Shown: positions 1-11,166 of the stretch, in pieces | Position numbering within the stretch: position 1 is the first letter of the stretch | How the letters are laid out: each line of letters opens with the position of its first letter | The notes under the pieces: generated by a model | Told to the model about the DNA's origin: nothing | The model's database searches: none | What the model saw: the letters and a program-made list of their open reading frames with translations, nothing else | Program-made: the position numbers and the translations under genes | Origin: Udeniomyces pyricola | Taxonomy: Eukaryota; Basidiomycota; Tremellomycetes; Cystofilobasidiales; Mrakiaceae | Assembly: GCA_039545295.1 (NCBI GenBank) | Contig: BCIK01000025.1 | Span: forward strand, 190,080-254,079 | Direction: 5' to 3' | Length of the DNA: 64,000 nucleotides

Positions 1-503
1 GTCGAACGACTTTTGATTCGTCGCCTCCATCAGATCGGAGATAAACATCAGTCATGCAAGTCATGATTATATTAATCGCACAATCGATTTAGTCAGCAGT
101 CCGCTGATCATGTGTGGCCGATTTCAGTCATTCATGTATGCGTACCTTAGCGACGCGTCATGCAGACATATGCATGCATGACCCAACACCTTGTAAGATG
201 TATATGCATGTATATACGTACGTTTCAGTTCATCATATATGCATATATACACTACAGCATACACCCGTCCCCGCTCCGTCCATCACCACCGGCATATATA
301 CAATCATCGCGCGCGCAGTACATATGTTTGACAAGTAATCGATATCCACCGTCGCGCCACTGATACCAAACATCTTACTTCTGATATGGTATTGTCACGA
401 CGTTCCACACAAGGGCGCAAGCTCAGCATCGATGAATGCAAGTCAACGAATGACCGATCAACCCAAAATGACATCCATCAGCGCATGATATAATCGTCAT
501 TCC
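1..503. other. Intergenic, no gene seen
   Basis: I see no supported gene. The stretch has AT-rich, TGCATG/TATATA-like alternating sequence around 160-310 and only short frames without recognisable protein. The part next to 503 is probably the 3' flank of the minus-strand AP-3 sigma gene. Confidence 0.5.
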
Positions 504-2085
504 TCAGCCCCGTCTGAACCCACCTCCTGTGAACCCACTGACGATCCCTGCCCACCCACCTCCTCCATTCCCACTATGACTGTTCCCCCCGGATCCGCCG
601 CCGCTGCCTCCGCCGGGAAGTCGCGCTCGAGAGCTCGACGTCGTCGAACCGAGGAGCGAAGACGTCGTCGTTTGGGAAGACAGTTTCCGTTGTTGAGACG
701 TGAGGATGACTTCATTTTTTTTTTGAACCCAACCCCAAACGCAGAAAGAAGAGAGAGAAGAAAAAAAGAAAAAAAAGGAAAAGAAGAAGAAGAATGGAGG
801 AAAAGAGAACAAAAAGTAACGAGAGTGAGATTAGACATGTAGGAATGAAGGTGAGATCACACAGAAAGGAGAAAGTGGAAGAGGGGAAGAATTAAGAGAG
901 AAAGAGAGAAGGAGGGACGGACCGTTTTGAGAGATGGTGTTGATGTTGGTCTCGAGGACGAGACCGCCTTGGATAATCTCTGCCAGAGCATGGTGAACCT
1001 TTCCAAGGGCATAGAAATGGGGTGGTGAGATTGGCCAAAGGGGAGGGACATAAAGTTAGGAAAGGAAGAAGAAGAGGAAAAAAGGTGAGTTACAGAAGAG
1101 AAATAGGTCCATCGATCTACCTCAATCATCCCTCGTTCGTCGAAGATCCTCCTCCACCCCTCCTCCCCTCTCGTCCCTTTCCTATCTACCGTGAATTAAA
1201 CGAGAAACAAAAATCTTACCTCATCAAACCCGAAGACGAGGTCCAACTCGCAAACGTTCTCAAAGATCCGATCGAGCGCTTCGACAAAGACCTGGATGAG
1301 GTCCAGCACGCCGAGTTCGGATTCCGCCAAATCACACAGGAGCACGAACGTCAACGTCGCGAACTGACTAAGAAAAAAGAAAAAGAAAAAACAGAAGGTG
1401 TCCGTTGATCCGGGAAGTAGGAGATAGAGAGGGAGGAGGAGGTTGTTAGTTTGTAGCTTGAAAGATGAAAGGGGTGAAGGGGCTGATGGATATTGCTAGG
1501 TTTCTTTCGGTTCCTACCCGGGGGCCCTTGTAAGAAACACCGCTGCCAGTGGTTCTCTATCCATGAATCAGCCAAACAAACAAGAATTGACTTGTCTATC
1601 CTTCTTCGGAGGAAGAGATTGACGGAGGAAAGGGCCTTTTCTTCTTGGAAAGCATGTGAACGTCGTTCCCTCTCTGTCTCTCTCCTCCCTGCGCGTCACT
1701 TTACGTCATCCTATGATCTCTTGACTACATGTCTCTTTCCGCCTGCCTTGAATTTTCCATATCCATATGCCACCACAGGAGCCATTTCCTTCCCGAAAAA
1801 AAGAAACACTCACCGATAGATGACTCTGACATCTTCGCCTTCGCCAAACCCCCCTTCGTCTCTCTCCTTTCCCTTGACTCCCCCAGCCGCGGCGGAAGAC
1901 GCGCCAAAGAACCCCTCCCTCAACTCGGGCGCGTCCAAGAAACTGCAGAGGCCTGGAGGTCGGGCCGAGACGAGGTTGAAGATTTGGGAGATGAGCGCTT
2001 TTTGGTGCTTAGGAGGCGTTGGGGTGTAGAATTTGGTGAGACGGGGGAGACCGGAGGTGTTGAAGATGAGGACGGCGAGGATCAT
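504..2085 (-). CDS. APS3: AP-3 complex subunit sigma (small adaptin)
   Basis: Small subunit of the AP-3 clathrin-adaptor-type complex, which sorts cargo from Golgi/endosome to vacuole. The N-terminus reads MILAVLIFNTSGLPRLTKFY and the core contains ESELGVLDLIQVFVEALDR, FENVCELDLVF and EIIQGGLVLETNIN, all hallmarks of sigma-3 adaptin (longin fold). Four exons fit without a frame break: 2085-1814, 1367-1220, 998-923 and 709-504, giving 233 residues. The last donor (GTCCGT) is weak. The intron between exons 1 and 2 is about 446 nt. Sigma adaptins are usually 140-190 residues. The excess here is a Gly/Ala/Glu insert after DAPEL in exon 1 and a Ser/Thr/Gly-rich tail of about 65 residues in the last exon. 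It diverges from the NADH dehydrogenase gene. Confidence 0.9.
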
Positions 2086-2733
2086 TCAGGACAAGGGGAT
2101 AGAGGCAGGTAGGGACAGGGAAGAAAAGGGAGACAGAGAGAAAGAAGACGTGGAAATGGGTGGAATGTGATGGTAGGGTGATTGAATGGAGAGGCCGTGT
2201 GATGGGACGATGAGTGAGGATGCAGATGGACGAATCGAGGGATGAACGATATTGAGCGAGATGATAGATGAGCGTTGTGGAAGGGTCAAGTTATCTCAAT
2301 CGGCGTCGGGGACGAGCGAGAGGAGGCGACGTTGAGTTGGTCGACTGCTGCAGATATGATGTGATGAATCCATGCATGGATCATAGTATTGGATCATGGC
2401 CATGGTACCAAGTTATCGTTGGCAGGATTGGGTGCAAGTATATATACAGATGCATATGAGCCATCAACATATCATAGATACTGACGAAGAAGAAAAGAAA
2501 GAGAAAGAAGTAAAGAAAAGAGAGAGAGAGAAAACTTAAACACACAAAAAAAAAAAAAAAAAAACATGGCCCAATTGGCAAACCTGCAAATGGGACTCCG
2601 AGCCATTTTCCTTTTCCGTCTCGTTTTGTCTGGTTCCCCTTCCCCTTCCCTCCCGTCGACCGTCCTTCCTCTCGCTCCCACCCCTCCCCCTCGCCCTCCA
2701 CCACCCGTCCGCCTCCCCTCCTCCCCCTCAAAG
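2086..2733. promoter_or_regulatory. Divergent promoter region APS3/NDE1
   Basis: About 650 nt separate the two start codons. Near the plus-strand gene lie a TATATATA-like stretch at about 2439-2446 and an A-rich tract at about 2546-2564. An in-frame upstream ATG at 2566 would add 56 residues to the NADH dehydrogenase. That extension is Pro/Ser-rich and I prefer the ATG at 2734. Confidence 0.4.
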
Positions 2734-5700
2734 ATGTTCGCCATCTCGACCCGATCCCCCCTCGCTCTCTCCAAGTTCGCCACCGGTACGAGGTCGCTCG
2801 CCACCGGTGCGATCGCCAACCCCAAGAGCTCGTCCAGGGAGCGTCTCTTGATTTTGGGTTCTGGTTGGGGTGGATTCACTGTCGTACGTCCTTTCTCCCC
2901 CTTCCTCCTTGTCCTTCTCTCTTTCGTTGGACTTTCCCAGTCCATTCCTATGCTCCCTCGATCTCTCTGCCTGGTGTTATCCTACTACCAACGCGACAGT
3001 ATCCAACACAAACCTACCTCGCCCGTCTGATCGTCCGACCGAACGACCCATCCGACCCAACACTCGCTTGCTCCCCTCCCTTCGTGCAGCGGGTTGTGCT
3101 TGCGCTCTTGGAGCACTTGCCGATGGCCGATAGAGTGAACCAAACGACAACAATTCCCCCGCGGAATAAAGCGGCTTAAACAGGTCTTCATCTTGACATG
3201 CTATTCCACCACGTGCCGGTTCGCGAATGGCAACGATCGGACATCAGCAGATGCCACCGGCCAGAGCGAGGGCCGAGCAAGCGTTCGACCTGTAAAACAA
3301 TGTCGATTTCGAGAGGGCGGCCGGCGCTTGGATTACTTCTTCCTTTGCCTATGGTTGGGGTCGGCTCTGGGTCGTTGGTAGACAGCGTTGGGCAGAGCAA
3401 AGACCCGATCGATCGACCTTGGTTTCATGCATGTCTCATCCTGGCATGCTGGTGTCCAGAGCGTAGCACTCTAGTCGACCCGTTATGCCCTTGAAAAAGT
3501 CAGAGCGCGAGACGAGGCCAAAGCTCTGCTTTGCTTTGCCTCGCCCTTTCTGGCCTAGCCCTTGTCGATTCTCCATCCTCTATCGCATTCACACAACACC
3601 CGCACACGCACACACATTCGTACTCGTCGATTCTATGTCTCTTCATCATCCCAACTCACGCTTGCTTCACTATACGTCCTCTTTCCGATATGCTTCTTCC
3701 CACAGGCATCCAAGATCGACAGGTCCAAGTACGACGTCACCGTCATCTCCCCCACGGGCTACTTCACTTTCACCCCGCTTCTCGCCTCGACCTCGGTCGG
3801 TACCCTCGAGTTCCGAACCGCCCTCGAGCCCGTCAGGCGATTGAAGGACGTTAAGAGTTTCTTGGCTAGGGCCAGCTCGATTGGTCAGTCCCGGTCTCAC
3901 ACGAAAGTCTTGTTGATCCATCTCCCTGGCGTCCCTGATGAGCCACGTTACTGAACCTCTTCCCCTTTCTTTCACTTGCTGCTGCTTATCTCTTCCTCTT
4001 TGCTGGTGGCTTCATTGCTTTTCATTCCTCCACTCGCTTTTCACTTTGTCAGACCTTGCCGCTCAGACCATCACCGTCTCGACGGCCGTTCCCAACCCGA
4101 CCTCGGAGTTCTCGACTTCCCCTCCCCCTCGTGCTGTCGGTGCTCCTCCTCCCAACATGACCAAGACGGTCCGAGCCGGCGAGAAGGAGGCCGATGAGAA
4201 GCCCGACGAGTCCTTCGTCATGGCGTACGACAAGCTCATCATTTCCGTCGGCGCCTTCTCCGCCACGTTCGGAACGCCCGGAGTTTACGAGCACGCTCAT
4301 TTCCTCAAGGACGTCAGGGACGCCAGGGCCATCAGGAAGAGGATCTTGGACTGCTTCGAGAGGGCCGCCCAGCCGTTTGTTAAGGAGAAGGAGAAGCGAC
4401 AGCTTCTTTCGTTCCGAGTCGTTGGTGGTGGACCCACTGTAAGTGTTTTCTTGGCAAGATTTCATCTCTTCCATCCTTCTGCTTCCCTTCTCTGTTTTTC
4501 TTGCTGGCTACTTCGGGTTGTTTTCTTTGTTCATGTCGCGTCTCTGACCCTTCTTTCCTTTCTTCTTGCTCTCTCCCAATCTTGCCTCTTAGGGTGTCGA
4601 ATTCGCCGGAGAGCTCCACGATCTCATCTCGACCGACATGACCCGAATTTACCCTGATCTCGTCCAGCTCGCCACCATCAACCTTTACGACGTCGCGCCC
4701 GGAATCTTGCTCGCGTTCGACGAGAAGCTCCGAGACTACGCCAACAAGCAGTTCGCTCGAGAGGGTATTGTCATCCACCCCAACTCCAAGGTCAAGGAGG
4801 TCGGAGATGGATGGATGGATGTTGAGGGAGAAGGTCGACGTACGTTGTTTTTACGCGCGCTCCCCCCCCCCTCCCTTTCCCCCTTTGCTTTCTCTTTTTT
4901 CTTTGTTGGCTCTGGGCAGTTGGCTGATGTTTTTCTAAACGTTTCGATTTCGCTTCTTTGTTACCCTCTTATGCAGTGCCCTTCGGACTCCTCGTCTGGT
5001 CGACTGGTCTCTCGCCGAACCCCCTTATCTCGTCGCTCAAGAACGTCGAGAAGGACCCCCGATCGCATTCGTTCGTCTCCCCTTTTTCTTTCTTGTCGCT
5101 TTCTTTTGAAATAGTTTCTTGTCCCCTCCCTCCTTCTTTTTTTTTTACTTGCTCACCGTATCTCGTCTTTCTTCCGGTCTGCCAACCATGTTTTCGTGTG
5201 TGTTTTCTCAGGCTCTACACCAGCGACACCTTGCGCATCATTGACTCGACGACCGGTAAGCCCCTCAAGGACGTCTTCGCCATCGGTGACAACTCCGTCG
5301 TCAAGAACGGTCCCCGTCTGCCCGCGACCGCTCAAGTCGCCACCCAGAAAGCCATCGCCCTCGCCAAGAACCTCAACGCCCTCGCCAACGGCAAGGAAGA
5401 GGTCCCCTTTGGCTTGAAGAACAAGGGTTCGATGGTTTACTTGGGACAGTGGAGGGGTCTGTTGGATCGATCGGCCGAGGACGTCGAGGGTGTTAAGGGA
5501 ACCGTTAAGGGTTTGGGAGCTTGGTTCATGTGGCGATCGGCTTAGTGAGTACAACCGAACATCTTCCCCTCTCTCTCCCCCTTCCCTTTCCCTTTCTTGT
5601 CCATCCATCGCATTATGAAATCCCTTTCCGGGGTAGTTGTACGTTGATCCCCCTCTCCTGGATTCCTGTCACTGACCATTTTCGTCTATCTGCGCGTTTC

Positions 5701-5804
5701 TTTCTTTCAGCTGGGGCATGTGCATGTCGAACCGAAACCGATTCCTCCTTTCCGTCTACTGGGCCATCAACTTGATCACCGGACGAGACATCTCTCGATT
5801 CTAA
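2734..5804 (+). CDS. NDE1: Alternative (type II) NADH dehydrogenase, mitochondrial
   Basis: Single-polypeptide, rotenone-insensitive NADH:ubiquinone oxidoreductase at the inner mitochondrial membrane, passing electrons from NADH to quinone without pumping protons. The start at 2734 gives a basic, Ser/Thr-rich presequence. The FAD-binding motif LLILGSGWGGFTV follows, then VTVISPTGYFTFTPLL, the second Rossmann motif RVVGGGPTGVEFAGELHD, LLVWSTGL and DVFAIGDN. The C-terminus has the membrane-anchoring WFMWRSAYWGM and ends in TGRDISRF. Seven exons fit in frame: 2734-2883, 3706-3883, 4053-4438, 4593-4839, 4977-5070, 5212-5544 and 5711-5804, giving 493 residues, normal for the family. No EF-hand insert is seen. 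External (Nde) versus internal (Ndi) orientation cannot be told from sequence. The first intron, 822 nt, lies directly after the FAD motif. Confidence 0.93.
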
Positions 5805-6866
5805 ACAAAACAAAAAGAAACCTCATGAAAAGGACTCCAACAGAAAAAGTCTTTCTTGGTTGAACCTGGCTCTCCTTTGTTTCTTTTTTTTGTTTTCGAA
5901 CAATCTTCTCCCCCTCCCCTTTGTTTCTTTTGTCTTTTTTTTTTCTTTGCATCTACGTACTTAGATTTTAAAACCCCCTCCCGTTCCTTTTGGTCGACCC
6001 AATCTTCTGCATCATCATCATCCATCTCTCTGATCTCTTTCTCCAATCTACCCGACGTTTTTTTTTTTTCTTCTTCCCTCTTCTTTTTGTTTTTCCTCCC
6101 GTTGTTGCTTTCTCTTCTCTTTCTTTTTTTAGTGCTCTTCTTCTCGTCTCCTCGTGGACGCAAGAAGGGAGAAAACAAACACAAACAGAAGGGATTTCTT
6201 ATTATTTTGCGCCTCATGTAGAGACTCGTTATATGACGGTTTTTGTCTCTCCTTTCTGCTTTGGCTGGCTGGACTGCACGGTTCGATCGAGTGATACCGT
6301 TGGTACGTACACGAGACTTTGTAGACTAGCTTGGGGTTGATGGGGCGGTGTCATGAGTGATGGTGTCTTGGAGATGGAGCGTTTTGTGTACTGTACATGC
6401 ATATATATATATATATCCGCGACGGATGACAATCACAATGAGCGCGCAGATACATTGATGAATCTCGCGCGCGTGCGAGGGGGTTGATAGACGGCAAGGA
6501 AAGGCAAGGCCAGATCGAGACGGATGTATTATTATTATTCACGTGCTTTCGCTTCCTCCTCCGAGCTCCGATCCCCCAATCAAGTGATCTCTCATCTTGC
6601 GCGTCTCGACTGTGATCACACCCGTGTCGTTCGACGTGCTCGACTAACCGATCCCGCAGAGTATAAACGTCAAGCATCGGTTCAATTGTTCTCACTTGCG
6701 CTCTGCATACCATCATCTCAAAACAACTTCGCCGCCGTCGTTTACTCCACGACTCACAAGTGGGCCAGCCTACACAGGCGCCACCACCGCGGACGGCTAC
6801 CATTCATTACCCCATCCTCACCATCATCAATAACCCTCATCCCCACTGAATCTATTCACCATCATC
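5805..6866. other. Intergenic, pyrimidine-rich 3' region then leader
   Basis: The first 400 nt are T/C-rich and probably hold the 3' UTR of the NADH dehydrogenase gene. An AT dinucleotide stretch sits near 6403-6416. The part from about 6520 to 6866 is C/T/A-rich and may be the leader of the next gene. No conserved protein is readable. Confidence 0.4.
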
Positions 6867-9800
6867 ATGCCAGCACCCACTCCTCGTCATCCCATACCTT
6901 CCACTTCAACAACAGCCTCTTCTGCCTCTACTGTTTCCAGTCGCACGACGTCGACGCTTCGACCTGCATTACCTCTTCAGTTCATTGCTCTTCCGACGCT
7001 GCGCTCGCCTTCGACTTCGCCCCGGCTGACGCCGTTCTTGAGGTGTACGCTCGATGGCGTACCCATCTATCGGACGCTCGATCCAGAGTTGGAAGAGGTT
7101 CGTCCTCTCTCTCGTTCTCACCTTTCCTTGAGAATGTTTGAGGTTCCGCCATCTGATGGCAAGTAGGGAAGGGGAATGAGGCTGAAAACTCAGGCGGAAC
7201 ACTCTGATCATGTTGGATCTTGCACCTGACTCTCCCGCTTTTCGATTCATGATTGATCCCTCGACCTGCATGTCGACGCGACCCATTCGGGATGGATATC
7301 TCTAACTTCTACTAACGATAATAACGATGATAATACTGGATCATGCCGTCATCACCCTCATCACTGCTGTGACTGATACTTTATCCTGTTCCGATTCAGC
7401 CTTATATCTCTTGTTCTCTGCTTCTGCTATCCCAAGGCCTACCGCCCATGCTCGCGTTGTCCAAGTACGGTTGTAGATTACCGCTGGGATACGGTAAGTT
7501 TCAACGTTCTCCTCTCTAGTTAAATACACGTTTCATCCTCGCTCGCGTTGACGTCCGAGTCTTGATCGAGGCAAGCGGAATCAAGTCGGCTTGTCGAGTC
7601 GGACTATGGGCGATGTACTGGTTGTTGATCAAACATGATGAAAAGCAAGCGGGAAAGTCATCACCTGCTAATTTTCCTCAACTTTACCAACCATCCCATC
7701 TCATCCTCTCATTCTCCTCACTGATTTTTCTCTTGGTTTGAAATCATTCGTCTGATCCATGCCTTCTTCTTCTACTACTAGACGTCACCCTTTCTTCCCT
7801 TCCCCCTTTCCCCGATATCTGGATCCCCCTTCTTTCAGCCCGCAAGATTGCGTCGTCCCTTGGTCTCCTCGATACCTCCTCGACGACAGGCGGAGGAGGC
7901 CCTCTTGCTGGGCTGCTGAATTGGAAGACCAGGCGGATCGCGAGTTGGTTCGAAGGGATCGATGAGGATGGAGGCGGTGTCGTCGCTCACAAGTACGTTT
8001 CCGGCCAGTTGCTCGGGTCCATGATCAGCTTGGTCAGACGCGAAGGGGATGTCCCACGATGAGAGTTTGGGCAACATCGATTGGCTATTACGAAAGAACA
8101 GTGCTAACTTTACATAGAAATACGATTTTTTGCTGGTGTCTATCTAGTTGGAAGCTTCCATCAGATGTCGTCCCCCCAGAAATCTATTCGCATTCTCTGC
8201 TGTCCTCTACTAGTTTTCCTGGAGCAGCGCCGATTCTACTCCCCAGTCATCAGACCGTTCGTCGTCGTCGTCGTCGCCTCCCCCCCCCCTTCTTTTTTTG
8301 TTCTTCTTTGCTCTTATGCCACAGAAACTGGGACCTGTGCTTGAGGCTGACATGGCTGCTTTCATGTGTTTTCGTCGCTTCATCCTGCTTTGGCCTAATC
8401 CATTCATCGATCACGGGTCATCACAGCTTCGAACACTCGTCTCTCCATCCGATCTCGATGTTCTCCTCTCCCCTTCCTTCACTCTGTATCCGACTCATTA
8501 TCCTATCCCACCGACGCTTGCCCCTTTGTGGCACGCCCTTTTGCATTTGACCAGTCAATCCTTTGAAGACCTCCTCGAGTTTGAACCCGAACTCGACGTA
8601 GGCACGCCTTCATCCCTCACGTCGGATTCTTCTCCTTCCTCGTTGTTTCGATCGACCCTTCCTGCATCGTTACCACCACCGGATTATACACCTCTGCTGC
8701 TATCAATCCTGACGACGTTTCAAGCGACGCGACCTCCGTCGTCCTCGGTCCTCTTTACGAGTTCGGTCGAAGGCGGGAAGAGGTTCGAGCGTCTCTCAGT
8801 TGGGTTAGAGGAGATTCAAACAATTTTTGGCGGACCTCCGAGAAGAGGGGGGAGAAGAAGGAAGAAGGTGATGGATGCGGGTTTGGGTGCTGGGGCGAAG
8901 GAAGATTTGCAAGGAGAAGGAGATGTGGTGGATGAAGAGGCGATTCGGAGAAAGGTTTGGGTTGTAGGCGTCGAAGGGTTGGGAAGGTTGGTGGTAGGGT
9001 TCTTGAGGGATGAGATGAGGAAGGATGGGAGGCGGGCTAAGAAGGACGCATCGGAAGAGGCAGGACATCAAAGCGAGCATGTTGGTTCATCTCCCCTTAC
9101 GGCTGGAGATCAGCGTGAGAGGAAACGGAACGAGGGTCCGCAAGGGTTTTCTCAGCATCAGCAACAGGAGCAGCAGCAGCCATATCCGTCGTCATTCTCT
9201 GATATCTGTCAACCTTTCCCTGTTCCTCAGCCTCTCGCTGTTACCACCACCACCACGACCGGCGGCACGCATAAACGTAATCGTTCTGACGGTCCCGCCA
9301 TTCTCTCTAGTCGTTACGACCGTCCGCCTCATTCCCCTCATCTTCCCCATCTCACATATTCCCATCATCATCATCCTTCTCAACTGATCCCTACCATCGA
9401 TAGTCATATCCGACCTTCAGGCTCAACAGCGAGTCTTCACCACCCTTCTCTTGGCGATTATTCCCCTCCCATCTCACCTGCGACTTCTCCACCCTCACCG
9501 GCGGTCTCGCCACTGTTGTCTCCTGGACAGCAGCCATCAATAGGGAATGGGCACACGTATCAGAACGTTAGTAGTGGTGGTGGTAAGAGTGGAACAAGAT
9601 TCAAACGACGTTCAACCTCCCCACTCCTTCTTTCGCGAGTCGGAGAAGAAGCACCCCATTCCATATCGACATCTATGATCAGTACACCAACACCAGCAAC
9701 GGTGGGACCATCGTCGACTGCCTCACCTCGTTTTGCCTATACCCCATTATTTCCATCGAACCTTCAGCATGAGGACGTTGGATTTCGACCCCCCTCCTCA

Positions 9801-10559
9801 TGTGGAGATGATAGCTGCTTGATGAACCCTTCACGATCGATGATGACGGCGTTTCCATTCCCGTTGTCGACGTCTCCTCCTCCTCTTCCTGTTGTCAGCG
9901 GGGACCGGTATGACCCTTCTTCGCTCCATCATCGTCATCACGTCACGACGTCGACATCCTCTACCCCTTCTTCTTCTTCTTCCCGACGGACGACTACCGA
10001 GTCGAAACTCCAACCTCTCGGCCCTGATCTTTCCCCGAGGTCGACGTTGACATCCGAAGGAGATAATGACCTGCGGACGGCTTCGTCTTTGATGGCACTC
10101 TCGGCTCAAGTCCAGTATCTGACCGAGATGACATCGGATCTCTTGAAGAGGACGCCGCCGCCGATGAGAGTGGGAAAAGGACGAGAGAAGAGGGAGAAGG
10201 AGAAGACGAAAAAGGAGAACGAGGGGAAGGATGATGATGATGATGATGATGATGATGTTGATGAGGAGGAGGATGATACGAAGGACGACGACCTAACTAG
10301 GACCCACTCACCCCAGATGAATGAGTACCGACCACAGGAAGAAAAGAATCCCACGGATCGACATCAGCTACTCAAGACACCTGGGGAGATGTCGGAGGGG
10401 TACGTTCGGTCGACGTCGATGTCGGCGGCGGCGGTGGCTAGCTATCATAATGACATTCTTCTGCAGGGCGGCACGACGACGTACGGATCGGTTTGCTTTT
10501 ATTCGGTCGTGCTCAATGTGGTGTTGATAGGGATGATGTTTTGGACTCGACTTGGGTGA
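6867..10559 (+). CDS. Large low-complexity protein with C-terminal membrane anchor (possible Bqt4/APSES-like)
   Basis: I do not recognise this gene with certainty. Probable exons are 6867-7101, 7437-7493, 7782-7992 and a long final exon from about 8427 (phase 0) to 10559. The junction between 7993 and 8427 is unresolved, and the donor at 7102 is weak. The N-terminal 190 residues contain SKYGCRLPLGYG and FPDIWIPLLSARKIASSLG; the latter resembles the end of a KilA-N/APSES fold. The long remainder is Ser/Pro/His/Gln-rich, with an acidic run (GAT repeats at about 10230-10280). It ends in one hydrophobic segment of about 20 residues (SVCFYSVVLNVVLIGMMFW) only four residues from the stop. An APSES-like domain plus a tail anchor is the layout of the inner-nuclear-membrane protein Bqt4, but this is inference from architecture. 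An unrelated tail-anchored protein is equally possible. Confidence 0.6.
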
Positions 10560-10658
10560 AGGGTTCTTTTTTTTCTTTTTTTCTTTTCTCTTTTCTTTTC
10601 TTTTCCTTTTTGTTTACAGAGAGATGAGGTGAAAAAAAAGGAAAGGGCGGAGAGCCGC

Positions 10659-10673
10659 GGGGGGGGGGGGGGG
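10659..10673 (+). repeat. G15 homopolymer
   Basis: An uninterrupted run of 15 G on the plus strand in the convergent intergenic region, followed by a further G7 at 10682. Confidence 0.9.
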
Positions 10674-10763
10674 TAGGGATCGGGGGGGCGGTGAGAATGA
10701 GACGAGCCAAAATGAAAAAAAATGTGACGAACCAAAAATCGTTTCTTTCCCCTTTGTGGGGAA

Positions 10764-10792
<29 letters not shown>
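10764..10792 (+). repeat. G29 homopolymer
   Basis: An uninterrupted run of 29 G as printed, the longest G run of the window. The true length is uncertain because such runs are error-prone in sequencing. Confidence 0.85.
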
Positions 10793-10795
<3 letters not shown>

Positions 10796-11166
10796 GTGGT
10801 GGGGGGTCGGGTAACGACTCATACGCCCTTTTTTTTCTCTTCTTTTTCTTTTTCTTCTTTTTCACGACTTGATGATATGACATGGTAACGTCAAAGTCAT
10901 ATCACCATTCTGACTTTGCTCAAGAGAAAAGAGATCAAAGGTTATAATAAGATTAATGGATACAGCAGCTGATTTCACAAAAGAACAACACCAACGCTTT
11001 TTCGAAAAACGTCGACTATCCTAACGATAAAGTCAGTCCGTCCGCCTGTGTCACTCTGCGCGGCGTTTGACGCCCCCCTCCCCCCTTTGCAACCAAGCAA
11101 ACCCTACACACCACACACCCCCAATCCATGCTTCGTTTTCGAGTCTTGGTTTCTTTCTTCCTTTAT

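Larger units (their letters stand above)
10560..11166. other. Convergent intergenic region with G tracts
   Basis: This lies between the 3' ends of a plus-strand and a minus-strand gene. It is T-rich at first, then carries two long G runs (listed separately) and a T-rich stretch. No gene is seen. Confidence 0.5.

Noticed and set aside
1022..1408. Plus-strand open frame of 128 codons with helical-looking Glu/Lys-rich protein.
   Set aside because: It lies antisense to exons 2 and 3 of the AP-3 sigma gene, whose minus-strand translation matches a known family.
2566..2733. Upstream ATG giving a longer NADH dehydrogenase.
   Set aside because: The extension is Pro/Ser-rich and unlike a mitochondrial presequence, whereas the ATG at 2734 gives a typical one. 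Not excluded for dual targeting.
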